From Oscillospiraceae bacterium (GTDB lineage: Bacteria; Bacillota; Clostridia; Oscillospirales; Butyricicoccaceae): DNA of 58,006 nt. Under the pieces are notes generated by a model that saw only the letters and a program-made list of their open reading frames with translations, searched no databases and was not told where the DNA came from. The position numbers were made by a program, and so were the translations under genes. Positions within the stretch are counted from its first letter, which is position 1. Every line of letters starts with the position of its first letter. Positions 15,552 to 22,926 of the stretch are shown one piece after another. The stretch is taken from the NCBI GenBank assembly GCA_015068445.1, contig SVKN01000005.1, positions 1-58,006 on the forward strand, written 5' to 3'.

Positions 15552-16076
15552 ATGGATTTTCTCGAGCTTGCCAAAAACCGTTACTCCGAGCGTTTCTTCG
15601 ATCCGCGCCCCGTGGAGCAGGAGAAGCTGGACCGCATCCTGGAGGCCGGGCGCGTGGCGCCGACGGCCTGCAACTACCAGCCCCAGCGGTTCTACATCAT
15701 CCGGTCCAAGGAGGCCAAGGACAAGCTGAAGCGCGTGACGCGCTTCCACTACAACGCGCCGCTGTTCATCCTCGTGTGCTATGACGAGGATGTGGTGTGG
15801 TGCGCCGCCGGGGACCGTCATTTCCCCATGTACAATTCCGGCGATCAGGATTCGACCATCGCCGCCACGTCCATGATGTTCGAGGCGGAGGAGCAGGGCG
15901 TTCACACCATCTGGGTCCGCGGCTTCGACGCCCAGTCCGTCATCGACGTCTTCGAGCTGCCGGAGAACATCGCGCCCGTGATGCTGCTGGGCCTCGGCTA
16001 CCCCAATGAAAAGGCCGCGCCCAACCCCTGGCACTTCAAGCGCGAGCCCATGGAGCACTTCGTGCAGGAGCTGTAG
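15552..16076 (+). CDS. nitroreductase family protein
   Basis: This protein of about 174 residues has LAKNRYSERFFDPRPV (residues about 5-20), the R.S.R.F FMN-binding start of the family, then GRVAPTACNYQPQRF and a late VMLLGLGYPNEKAAPN. It should be an FMN-dependent NAD(P)H oxidoreductase and the substrate is unknown. AAAGGAG is nine bases before the ATG at 15552. The ATG at 15546 would leave only three bases and is less likely. Divergent from, and probably controlled by, the TetR gene. Confidence 0.92.
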   Translation: MDFLELAKNRYSERFFDPRPVEQEKLDRILEAGRVAPTACNYQPQRFYIIRSKEAKDKLKRVTRFHYNAPLFILVCYDEDVVWCAAGDRHFPMYNSGDQDSTIAATSMMFEAEEQGVHTIWVRGFDAQSVIDVFELPENIAPVMLLGLGYPNEKAAPNPWHFKREPMEHFVQEL

Positions 16077-16079
16077 TCC

Positions 16080-16206
16080 ATGCATTTCACGGAACCGACC
16101 TGCTGAAATCTCGACTTACAAGTCCGTGTCCTTCCGGCTGCAGCCGATGGAATGGATCGGAGAAGTTCTCGCCCATTGGCGAGAACAAGAACGTCCTGTA
16201 AAACAG
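16080..16206 (-). repeat. candidate interspersed repeat with a coding-like minus frame
   Basis: No real gene fits here, but the minus strand reads through FYRTFLFSPMGENFSDPF and then HRLQPEGHGLVSRDFSRSVP before a TGA at 16087-16089, and it contains a perfect 9-bp hairpin (GTTCTCGCC with GGCGAGAAC, 16164-16185). I recall near-identical peptide fragments as spurious short ORFs in many Oscillospiraceae genomes, which suggests a dispersed intergenic element. That recollection cannot be checked here. Confidence 0.4.
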
Positions 16207-16208
16207 CA

Positions 16209-16250
16209 AAGCCGCCTGACTTGATGAAAGTCAGGCGGCTTCTGTTGTTT
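16209..16250. terminator. terminator between convergent nitroreductase genes
   Basis: A 12-bp stem (16209-16220 with 16230-16241) and a nine-base loop, followed by TCTGTTGTTT. The left arm borders the repeat at 16080-16206. Confidence 0.7.
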
Positions 16251-16254
16251 CAGC

Positions 16255-16791
16255 TTAATACTTGCCGTAGTGGACGTTTTCCGTATGGAGGTCTGCGTCC
16301 GTGTAGGGCGCTTTTTCCTCGCCCTTTTCGCCGATGGCGACGAGGTTGAGGACCGTGTAGCCGTCGGGCACGTCCAGCAGCGCGCGGATCTCCTCGTCAG
16401 CCGTCCCCTGCTGTCCGTCGCGGTTGCGGATATGGACCCAGCAGGCGCCGAGGCCGTACTGTTCGGCGGCCAGCAGCAGATAGGCGGAGGCGATGGCGCC
16501 GTCCTCGATCCAGAACTCGGCCATTTTCTCGTCGGCGGTCTTGACCATGACGACGACCACGGCGTCGGCGCCGTCGATCTGGTGTCCGCCACGGCGCTTG
16601 CAGCCGCCGACCTTTTTGATCATCTCCCTGTCGCGTACGACGACGAACTCCACGGGCTTATGACCGAAGGATGTCGGCGCGGTCAGCGCCACCTTCATGA
16701 TCTCCCGGATCGTCTCGTCGTCGATATGACCTTCGCCGTATCTGCGCACGGAGCGCCTGCGGCGCGTCAGCTCGTACAGCTTGTTTTCCAT
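16255..16791 (-). CDS. nitroreductase family protein
   Basis: This 178-residue protein starts LYELTRRRRSVRRYGEG, the FMN phosphate-contacting Arg-rich start, then ALTAPTSFGHKPVEFVVVRD, and has AYLLLAAEQYGLGACWVHI in the dimer-interface region and NLVAIGEKGEEK near the end. It is a short nitroreductase expected to bind FMN as a homodimer. Only about 25 percent of positions look alike between it and the one at 15552, so they are not a recent duplication. It is expressed from a tandemly duplicated promoter (16823-16880). Confidence 0.92.
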   Translation of the reverse strand: MENKLYELTRRRRSVRRYGEGHIDDETIREIMKVALTAPTSFGHKPVEFVVVRDREMIKKVGGCKRRGGHQIDGADAVVVVMVKTADEKMAEFWIEDGAIASAYLLLAAEQYGLGACWVHIRNRDGQQGTADEEIRALLDVPDGYTVLNLVAIGEKGEEKAPYTDADLHTENVHYGKY

Positions 16792-16822
16792 GGGGAAGCC
16801 TCCTCGATTCTTTTTTCTCTAT

Positions 16823-16880
16823 TATATACCGTTTTTGTACAGAATCAAGCGTATATACCGTTTTTGTACAGAATCAAGCG
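16823..16880 (-). repeat. two perfect 29-bp tandem copies forming a duplicated promoter
   Basis: Copies lie at 16823-16851 and 16852-16880 with no mismatch. On the minus strand the proximal copy supplies TTGATT, a 16-base spacer and TATAAT (completed by flanking bases), and the distal copy supplies TTGATT, 16 bases and TATACG. Each copy also holds TGTACA. The nitroreductase ATG (16791) is about 30 bases downstream. Confidence 0.85.
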
Positions 16881-16885
16881 GTCGA

Positions 16886-16918
16886 CAAAAAGGCAGCGGC
16901 CTTGCGGCTGCTGCCTTG
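16886..16918 (-). terminator. terminator of ylxM-ffh-rpsP-khpA
   Basis: A stem pairing AAGGCAGCAGCC with GGCCGCTGCCTT on the minus strand is followed by TTTTTGTC. It ends the operon eight bases after khpA, showing that rimM is not read through. Confidence 0.85.
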
Positions 16919-16925
16919 ATGCTTA

Positions 16926-17171
16926 TCAGTCGAGGATATCGACAAGGACCTTCTTGTGGTCCTTGAGTCCGGAAGCCTTGAGGATCGTGCGGATCTCCTT
17001 GGCGATCCGACCCTGTCTTCCGATGACCTTGCCCATATCGGACTCGGAAACCTTCAGCTGGAGGGTGATGGTGTCCTCCTGCTCGATCTGCTCGATGGAG
17101 ACCTCATCGGGATTCTCCACCAGGTTTTCGACGATATAGGAAAGGATGTCCTTCAGGTTTGTACTCTCCAT
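16926..17171 (-). CDS. khpA: KH-domain RNA-binding protein KhpA
   Basis: This 81-residue protein has a type II KH domain with the GxxG loop in MGKVIGRQGRIAKEIRTIL. It pairs with KhpB/Jag and binds RNAs affecting cell division and elongation in Firmicutes. It lies three bases after rpsP, the standard arrangement (YlqC in Bacillus). Confidence 0.95.
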   Translation of the reverse strand: MESTNLKDILSYIVENLVENPDEVSIEQIEQEDTITLQLKVSESDMGKVIGRQGRIAKEIRTILKASGLKDHKKVLVDILD

Positions 17172-17174
17172 TGC

Positions 17175-17414
17175 TTAAAGAACACCGGCCTTTTTGAGCA
17201 GTGCGCGAACCGTGTCCGTGGGCTGAGCGCCGTCCTTGATCCACTGCTTGGCCTTTTCGCCGTCGATCTTGATCTCAGCGGGCTTGGTCAGAGGATTGTA
17301 CGTACCGATCTCCTCAATAAACCTGCCATCTCTGGGGAAACGGGAGTCAGCAACAACAACGCGATAGAAAGGAGCCTTCTTGGCGCCCATCCTTCTCAGT
17401 CTGATCTTAACCAT
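17175..17414 (-). CDS. rpsP: 30S ribosomal protein S16
   Basis: This 79-residue protein starts [20 protein letters not shown] and has [20 protein letters not shown], both diagnostic of S16, which is needed for 30S body assembly. It sits between ffh and khpA. GGAGG precedes the ATG. Confidence 0.97.
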   Translation of the reverse strand: MVKIRLRRMGAKKAPFYRVVVADSRFPRDGRFIEEIGTYNPLTKPAEIKIDGEKAKQWIKDGAQPTDTVRALLKKAGVL

Positions 17415-17487
17415 TTCTTTTCACCTCCATATTGTTTATGTCTGTCATGATTGTATTCAACAGGCGCTGCGCGCCTTTACAGCCTTG

Positions 17488-18825
17488 TTAAAACGGCAGG
17501 CGGAAGCCGCCGCGCTTGCCCTTGCGCTTGCCCATGCCGGAGAACTGCTTCATCATCTGCTGGGTGGTGTTGAACTGCTTCAGCAGGCGGTTGATGTCCT
17601 CCACCTTCTGGCCGCAGCCGGCGGCGATGCGCTTTTTGCGGCTAAAATTGAGGATGTCGGGGTTGTCGCGCTCCTTTGGCGTCATGGACAGGATGATGGC
17701 CTCGGTGCGGGCCAGCGCCTTTTCGTCCACCTTGGCGTCCTTGAGGGCCGAGGCGTTCATGCCGGGGATCATGCCCACGAGGTCTTCCATGGAGCCCATG
17801 CTCTTCATCTGCACCAGCTGATCGTAGAAATCGGTGAGCGTCAGCTTGCCGGTGCGCATCTTTTTTTCCAGATCGACGGCCTTTTTCTCGTCGAAGGTCT
17901 GCTGGGCCTTTTCGATCAGCGACAGCACATCGCCCATGCCCAGGATGCGGGAGGCCATGCGGTCGGGATAGAAGGGCTCGATGGCGTCCAGCTTTTCGCC
18001 GACGCCGCAGAACTTGATGGGCTTGCCCGTCACGGCCTTGATGGACAGCGCCGCGCCGCCGCGGGCGTCGCCGTCGAGCTTGGTAATCAGCACGGAGTCG
18101 ATGCCCAGCTGCTCGTCGAAGGCGGAGGCCGCGTTGACGGCGTCCTGACCGGTCATGCCGTCCACCACGAGCATGATCTCGTGGGGCCTGACCTCGGCCT
18201 TGATGGCCTTGAGCTCGTCCATGAGCTGCTGATCGATGTGCAGACGGCCGGCGGTGTCGATCATCAGCAGATCGTTGCCGTGGAGCTTTGCGTGCTCGTA
18301 GGCGGCCTTTGCGATGGCGACGGGGTCGCCCTGGCCCTGCTCGAAGACGGGGATGTCAAGCTGCGCGCCCACGACCTTCAGCTGCTGGATGGCGGCGGGA
18401 CGGTAGACGTCGCAGGCCACCAGCAGCGGTCTGCGGCTCTCGCGCTTCTTGAACCAGCCGGCCAGCTTGGCGATGTTCGTCGTCTTGCCGGCGCCCTGCA
18501 GTCCCACGAACATGACGACCGTGGGCGGGTTGTTGGCCATGCGGATGCGGGTCTGGCTGCCGCCCATCAGGGACGTCAGTTCCTCGTTGACGATCTTGAT
18601 GACCTGCTGCGCGGGGGACAAACTCTCGAGGATGTCGGCGCCGATAGCCTTCTCCGTGACCCTGGAGACGAAATCCTTGGCCACGCGGAAGTTGACGTCG
18701 GCCTCCAGCAGCGCCATGCGGATCTCGCGCATGGCCTCCTTGACGTCGGTCTCGGACAGACGGCCCTTGGAGCGCAGCTTCTTGAAAACGCCGGACAGCT
18801 TGTCGGCAAGGTTCTCAAATGCCAT
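17488..18825 (-). CDS. ffh: signal recognition particle protein (SRP54/Ffh)
   Basis: This 445-residue GTPase targets ribosomes making membrane proteins to FtsY and the translocon. It has an N-terminal four-helix bundle, a GTPase domain with GLQGAGKTT (about 105-113), DTAGRLHID, and TKLDGDARGG, and a Met-rich M domain (about 300-440) that binds 4.5S RNA and signal peptides, ending in GKRGGFRLPF. It follows ylxM by 12 bases. ftsY is not in this window. Confidence 0.97.
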   Translation of the reverse strand: MAFENLADKLSGVFKKLRSKGRLSETDVKEAMREIRMALLEADVNFRVAKDFVSRVTEKAIGADILESLSPAQQVIKIVNEELTSLMGGSQTRIRMANNPPTVVMFVGLQGAGKTTNIAKLAGWFKKRESRRPLLVACDVYRPAAIQQLKVVGAQLDIPVFEQGQGDPVAIAKAAYEHAKLHGNDLLMIDTAGRLHIDQQLMDELKAIKAEVRPHEIMLVVDGMTGQDAVNAASAFDEQLGIDSVLITKLDGDARGGAALSIKAVTGKPIKFCGVGEKLDAIEPFYPDRMASRILGMGDVLSLIEKAQQTFDEKKAVDLEKKMRTGKLTLTDFYDQLVQMKSMGSMEDLVGMIPGMNASALKDAKVDEKALARTEAIILSMTPKERDNPDILNFSRKKRIAAGCGQKVEDINRLLKQFNTTQQMMKQFSGMGKRKGKRGGFRLPF

Positions 18826-18837
18826 GGCTCGCTCCCG

Positions 18838-19200
18838 CTACTTCAGCATCTCGTCGACGGCCGCAAGGATGGCGTCGGTGTGCTTGGCGATCTCGTAATT
18901 GCGCAGGTTGGCGTTGACGCGGGCGATATACCCGGCCTCCTCGCGGATCTGGAGCAGCTTGCTCTCATAACCAGAATACTTGCGCACCAGGCCGACCTTG
19001 TCCTCGGTGTCCCGCAGGATGGTCTCGGCCCGGACGATGGCGTCGCGCACACCCTGACGGGAGATCTCGGCGTGCTCGGCGATCTCGGACAGAGAGAGGT
19101 CCTCGTTGTAGTAGAGGTCAAAAAGCTCCTTCTGTTTATCGGTGAGAAGATCGCCGTAAAAGTCGAACAGCATGGACATGTGGAAGGTATCGCTCTTCAT
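18838..19200 (-). CDS. ylxM: YlxM/p13-like helix-turn-helix SRP-associated protein
   Basis: This 120-residue UPF0122 protein has a sigma-like HTH (LTDKQKELFDLYYNEDLSLS, then EIAEHAEISRQGVRDAIVRAE, about 20-60) followed by a helical tail. In Streptococcus, YlxM binds Ffh and modulates the SRP. Its place directly upstream of ffh is the conserved context. It is the first gene of the operon, with a clear promoter. Confidence 0.95.
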   Translation of the reverse strand: MKSDTFHMSMLFDFYGDLLTDKQKELFDLYYNEDLSLSEIAEHAEISRQGVRDAIVRAETILRDTEDKVGLVRKYSGYESKLLQIREEAGYIARVNANLRNYEIAKHTDAILAAVDEMLK

Positions 19201-19246
19201 GTCCCTCTCTCCTTTCTGTAAAGTATGTGAGCTTTACAACGCTCAT

Positions 19247-19275
19247 ATTTTACTATAAACCAGGCCGTTTGTCAA
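19247..19275 (-). promoter_or_regulatory. promoter of ylxM-ffh-rpsP-khpA
   Basis: Minus strand TTGACA (19270-19275), 17-base spacer, TAAAAT (19247-19252). The leader contains an inverted repeat GTAAAG/CTTTAC (19219-19238), of unknown role. Confidence 0.85.
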
Positions 19276-19301
19276 GGACTTTTTCTGTGCGCTTCCCCGG
19301 C

Positions 19302-19330
19302 TTGCGAAAGCGGGCGAAAGGATGTATAAT
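19302..19330 (+). promoter_or_regulatory. promoter of lgt
   Basis: TTGCGA (19302-19307), 17-base spacer, TATAAT (19325-19330). The -10 follows an in-frame ATG at 19322 directly, so that ATG cannot be the lgt start. Confidence 0.8.
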
Positions 19331-19363
19331 AAGCTCAGAAATGAGTATGCTTTCATACGGAAG

Positions 19364-20197
19364 GTGGTCATTATTACCAATACCGTTTCCTTCCCCGGTC
19401 TGCTGGACCGGGTGTTCACACTGGACCGCGCGGCGTTCTCGGTGTTCGGCGTGGATATCATGTGGTACGGGATCATCATCGCGTCCGGCTTCTGTCTGGC
19501 GGGGCTTTACGCCTCCCGTCACGCGAAGGAGTACGGGCTTGACTCCGACTTCATCATGGACCTGCTGATCTGGTGTCTGCCGGCGGCGATCCTCGGGGCG
19601 CGGGTGTATTACGTGCTGCACCGCTGGGATTACTATGCGGCGAATCCCGGGAAGATCCTCGCCATCCGCGACGGCGGGCTGGGCTTTTACGGCGGGTTCA
19701 TCGCGGCCTTCGCGCTGGGCTACGTGCTGTGCAGGGTCAAAAAGAAAAGCGTCACGGGCACCATGGACATCGCGTCGCTGGGGTTCATCCTGGCCCAATC
19801 CATCGGGCGCTGGGGCAATTTCGTCAACTGCGAGGCCTTCGGCTGTGAGACGGGCCTGCCCTGGGGCATGTCCATCAACGGGCTGCCGCCCGTCCATCCC
19901 ACGTTCCTCTACGAGTCTCTGTGGAACGCCGTGGGGTTCCTGCTGCTGCATCTCTATTCCAAAAAACGCAAGTTTGGCGGCGAGATCTTCCTGCTGTACA
20001 TGGCCTGGTACGGCTTCGGCAGGATGCTGATCGAGGGGCTGCGCACCGACAGCCTGTATATCGCCGGGACGAATATCCGCGTGTCTCAGCTGGTGGCGGG
20101 CGTCAGCTTCGTCGTCTGTCTGGGGCTGTGGATCTGGCTGAGAAAGACAAAGAACTATAAACCGCTTACAATCAACAAGGAGGACGAAAAACAATGA
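19364..20197 (+). CDS. lgt: prolipoprotein diacylglyceryl transferase
   Basis: This membrane enzyme of about 277 residues transfers diacylglycerol from phosphatidylglycerol to the lipobox Cys. Visible marks are MWYGIIIASGF (first helices), DGGLGFYGGFIAAF, the signature SIGRWGNFVNCEAFG with the essential Arg and Asn, and HPTFLYESLWN. The start is uncertain: ATG 19322 lies in the promoter, GTG at 19364 abuts GGAAGG, and ATT at 19370/19373 has better spacing but is a rare start codon. It overlaps the next gene by ATGA. Confidence 0.93.
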   Translation: MVIITNTVSFPGLLDRVFTLDRAAFSVFGVDIMWYGIIIASGFCLAGLYASRHAKEYGLDSDFIMDLLIWCLPAAILGARVYYVLHRWDYYAANPGKILAIRDGGLGFYGGFIAAFALGYVLCRVKKKSVTGTMDIASLGFILAQSIGRWGNFVNCEAFGCETGLPWGMSINGLPPVHPTFLYESLWNAVGFLLLHLYSKKRKFGGEIFLLYMAWYGFGRMLIEGLRTDSLYIAGTNIRVSQLVAGVSFVVCLGLWIWLRKTKNYKPLTINKEDEKQ

Positions 20198-20457
20198 AAG
20201 AGCTGACCATGTTCTACCTGCCCAACTGCCCCCACTGCAAGCTGGCCTTCAAGTTCCACGAGGAGCTGATGGCCGAGCATCCCGAGTACAAGGACATCCC
20301 CCTGAAGCTGATCGACGAGAGGGCCGAGAGTGCCGTGGCCGATCAGTATGACTACTACTACGTCCCCTGCTACTGGATCGGCAAGGAGAAGCTCTTCGAG
20401 GGCCATGCCGAGAAGGAGGACGTGGAAAAGGTCTTCAAGGCCGCGCTGGAAGCGTAA
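20194..20457 (+). CDS. thioredoxin-fold protein with CPHC motif
   Basis: This 87-residue protein begins MKELTMFYLPNCPHCKLAFK, a glutaredoxin/thioredoxin-type strand with a CPHC redox pair, and has DYYYVPCYWIGKEKLFEGH where the cis-Pro loop falls. It is probably a cytosolic thiol-disulfide protein with unknown partner. ATGA overlap with lgt and AAGGAGG within the lgt tail indicate coupled translation. Confidence 0.88.
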   Translation: MKELTMFYLPNCPHCKLAFKFHEELMAEHPEYKDIPLKLIDERAESAVADQYDYYYVPCYWIGKEKLFEGHAEKEDVEKVFKAALEA

Positions 20458-20477
20458 AGACGATCAAGGCAAAAAGG

Positions 20478-20516
20478 ACCGCCGCGAGGGGCTCCCCGCG
20501 GCGGTTCTTTTTGTTT
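20478..20516. terminator. bidirectional terminator
   Basis: GACCGCCGCG pairs with CGCGGCGGTTC around an inner GGGG/CCCC stem, followed by TTTTTGTTTATTT. It separates the lgt operon from the convergent nitroreductase gene. Confidence 0.85.
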
Positions 20517-21102
20517 ATTTCTCGTTGAGCACCAGATCGCTCAGGGGGCGCTTGGGGACGTAGTGGACGTCGTCTTCGTCGCGGTAGTAGGCGATCTCGC
20601 CGTTTTCGGCCTCCACCAGCACGACGGTCTCGTCGGGCTTGCCGACGGCGATGACCTGCACGGGCCAGAAGCGTTCGGACAGATGCAGGCCGTCGTGGAT
20701 CTCCTGGGCCTTGAAGCTGCTGATGATGATGCCGCCCAGATCCATGGCCGCGGCGCCCAGGGTGATGCTCTGGCTGACGATGCCCACGTCCTTGGCGTAG
20801 ATGCCCAGCTCCGGGGCGATCTCGCGGTCGAGGCAGACGATGACGAAGGCTGTGGGCTCCTTGCCCGGATGGGGCAGCGTCATCTTCCCGCGGAAGCGGC
20901 CGGCCCAGGCGGTGTTCGCCTGCACCATGGCCACCTCCGCTTCCTCATGGACGAGGTAGTATTTCAGCGGCTGGACGTTGCTGGTGGCAGGGCTCTTGCG
21001 GGCCAGGTCGATCAGCGACGTCAGCTCCTCAAGCGTCACTTTGCGGCTGTGGTCGTAGCCGCGGTAGCTGCGGTTTTTCTCTACCAGCTCGGGAAAGTTC
21101 AT
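20515..21102 (-). CDS. nitroreductase family protein
   Basis: This 195-residue protein starts FPELVEKNRSYRGYDHSRKV, the NRSYR FMN-binding start, then LARKSPATSNVQPLKYYLV, GIVSQSITLGAAAMDLGG and VIAVGKPDETVVLVE. It is a short FMN oxidoreductase of unknown substrate. The ATG at 21102 follows AGGAGG; an open frame to 21300 runs into ung and is rejected. It lies 11 bases after ung, so the pair is probably co-transcribed. Confidence 0.92.
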   Translation of the reverse strand: MNFPELVEKNRSYRGYDHSRKVTLEELTSLIDLARKSPATSNVQPLKYYLVHEEAEVAMVQANTAWAGRFRGKMTLPHPGKEPTAFVIVCLDREIAPELGIYAKDVGIVSQSITLGAAAMDLGGIIISSFKAQEIHDGLHLSERFWPVQVIAVGKPDETVVLVEAENGEIAYYRDEDDVHYVPKRPLSDLVLNEK

Positions 21103-21113
21103 AGTCTCCTCCT

Positions 21114-21785
21114 CTACAGTGCCGCCCAGTCGATGCGCACCGGCTTGTCCTGCTTCGCCAGGAACTCGTTGGCTTTGCGGAAGTGACCGCAGCCGAAGAA
21201 GCCGCGGCTGGCCGACAGGGGCGAGGGATGGGGCGCGGTGAGGACCAGATGGGCGGGGTTGGTGATCAGAGCCGTCTTGGCCCTGGCGTTGGCCCCCCAC
21301 AGCATGAAGACCATGGGACGGTCGCGGAGGTTGAGCTTGCGGATGATGCTGTCCGTCAGCAGAGTCCAGCCGCAGTCCCGGTGAGAGTTGGGGCTGGCCT
21401 CGCGGACAGTCAGCGCGGTGTTCAGCAGCAGCACGCCCTGCTGGGCCCAGCCCAGCAGGCAGCCGGTCTGGGGGATCTCGATCCCCAGCTCGTCGTGCAG
21501 CTCCTTATAGATATTGACGAGAGACGGTGGGATCTGCACGCCCGGGCGCACGGAGAAGGCGTAGCCGTGGGCCTGGCCTGGTCCGTGATAGGGGTCCTGG
21601 CCCAGGATGACGACGTTGACGTCCTTGTAGGCGGTCGTCTTGAGGGCGTTGAAGATGTCGTACATGCTTGGGTAGATCGTGTGCTGGGCGTACTCCCGCT
21701 TGAGGAAGGCGCGGATGTTGGCATAATAGTCGGAGGCAAAATCCTCGGCGAGGATCTTGTCCCAGTCGTTGCCGATGTGTACCAT
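21114..21785 (-). CDS. ung: uracil-DNA glycosylase
   Basis: This 223-residue family 1 enzyme removes uracil from DNA. Motifs seen are VVILGQDPYHGPGQAHGYAF (catalytic Asp in GQDPYH), LLLNTALTV, FMLWGANARAK and TAPHPSPLSASRGFFGCGHF (catalytic His in HPSPLS). Length is normal. The stop is TAG. Confidence 0.97.
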   Translation of the reverse strand: MVHIGNDWDKILAEDFASDYYANIRAFLKREYAQHTIYPSMYDIFNALKTTAYKDVNVVILGQDPYHGPGQAHGYAFSVRPGVQIPPSLVNIYKELHDELGIEIPQTGCLLGWAQQGVLLLNTALTVREASPNSHRDCGWTLLTDSIIRKLNLRDRPMVFMLWGANARAKTALITNPAHLVLTAPHPSPLSASRGFFGCGHFRKANEFLAKQDKPVRIDWAAL

Positions 21786-21812
21786 GGGCGGTCCCTCCCC
21801 TGCTGCGCAGTC

Positions 21813-22445
21813 TTACTTCGTGCCGAAGATACGGTCGCCGGCGTCGCCGAGGCCGGGGACGATGTAGCCGATCTCGTTGAGCTTTTCATCCTGGGCGGCG
21901 CAGAAGATCTTGACGTCGGGATGCTCACGCTCCACGCGGGCGATGCCCTCGGGGGCGGCGATGATGCACATGAAGCGGATATGCTTGACGCCGCGCTTCT
22001 TGATCTGGGTGATAGCGTCCACGGCAGAGCCGCCTGTGGCCAGCATAGGATCGACCAGCAGGACCTCGCGCTCCTCGATATCGGAGGGCAGCTTGCAGTA
22101 ATACTCCACGGGCTCCAGCGTCTCTTCGTTGCGGTACAGACCGATGTGGCCGACCTTGGCGGCGGGGATCAGCGTCAGCACGCCGTCGACCATGCCGAGA
22201 CCGGCGCGGAGGATGGGCACCACGGCCACCTTCTTGCCGGACAGCACGCCGCACTTGGCGATGCCCATCGGCGTTTCGACCTCGACCTCATCCAGCGGGA
22301 AGTCGCGGGTGGCCTCAAAGCACATCAGCATGGCGATCTCGCCGACGATCTCTCTGAACTCCTTGGTGCCGGTGTTTTTGTCCCTCAGGATCGACAGCTT
22401 ATGCTTGATCAGAGGATGATCCAGGATCGTAGTATTCTTGCCCAT
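21813..22445 (-). CDS. upp: uracil phosphoribosyltransferase
   Basis: This 210-residue enzyme makes UMP from uracil and PRPP. It has [20 protein letters not shown] at the start, [14 protein letters not shown] and the PRPP loop [16 protein letters not shown], plus [19 protein letters not shown] uracil-binding tail. It lies 28 bases upstream of ung, matching a pyrimidine salvage and repair cluster. Confidence 0.97.
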   Translation of the reverse strand: MGKNTTILDHPLIKHKLSILRDKNTGTKEFREIVGEIAMLMCFEATRDFPLDEVEVETPMGIAKCGVLSGKKVAVVPILRAGLGMVDGVLTLIPAAKVGHIGLYRNEETLEPVEYYCKLPSDIEEREVLLVDPMLATGGSAVDAITQIKKRGVKHIRFMCIIAAPEGIARVEREHPDVKIFCAAQDEKLNEIGYIVPGLGDAGDRIFGTK

Positions 22446-22482
22446 ACGTTAGCATCTCCTTATGTAAAATTGAATCGATCTC

Positions 22483-22926
22483 TTATTTGTTTTCCAGCGC
22501 CATCATCATGTCGACGCGGGTCTGGTGACGGCCGCCCTCAAAGGACGTGTGCAGGAACAGGTCGACGATGCGATTGGCCAGGCCGGGGCCCAGGGTGCGC
22601 TCGCCCATGCAGAGGACGTTGGCGTCGTTGTGCATGCGGGTGGCCTCGGCGGTGAAGCAGTCGGACACGGCGGCGGCGCGGATGCCCTTGACCTTGTTGG
22701 CGCACATGGACATGCCGATGCCGGTGCCGCAGCAGAGGATGCCGAACTGCGCCTCGCCGGACGCGACGGCGTTGGCGACGGCCTCGGCAAAGACGGGATA
22801 GTGGCAGGACTTGGTGTCGTAGGTGCCGAGATCGGCGAGCTCGAAGCCTCCGACCTCCTCGAGGTGCTTCTTGACGGATTCCTTCAGGGCGAATCCGGCG
22901 TGATCGGAACCGATGGCGATCTTCAT
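22483..22926 (-). CDS. rpiB: ribose 5-phosphate isomerase B
   Basis: This 147-residue protein interconverts ribose 5-phosphate and ribulose 5-phosphate. It has IAIGSDHAGFALKE (active-site loop), GILCCGTGIGMSMCANKVKG with the catalytic Cys, and the HNDANVLCMGER block. The ATG at 22926 overlaps the TGA of tsaB by four bases, and an open frame extending to 23136 is in the tsaB region and is not used. Confidence 0.96.
   Translation of the reverse strand: MKIAIGSDHAGFALKESVKKHLEEVGGFELADLGTYDTKSCHYPVFAEAVANAVASGEAQFGILCCGTGIGMSMCANKVKGIRAAAVSDCFTAEATRMHNDANVLCMGERTLGPGLANRIVDLFLHTSFEGGRHQTRVDMMMALENK

Noticed and set aside
16823..16880. CRISPR-like or transposon-end interpretation of the 29-bp repeat
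   Set aside because: Only two copies with no spacer between them; a duplicated promoter explains the content better.
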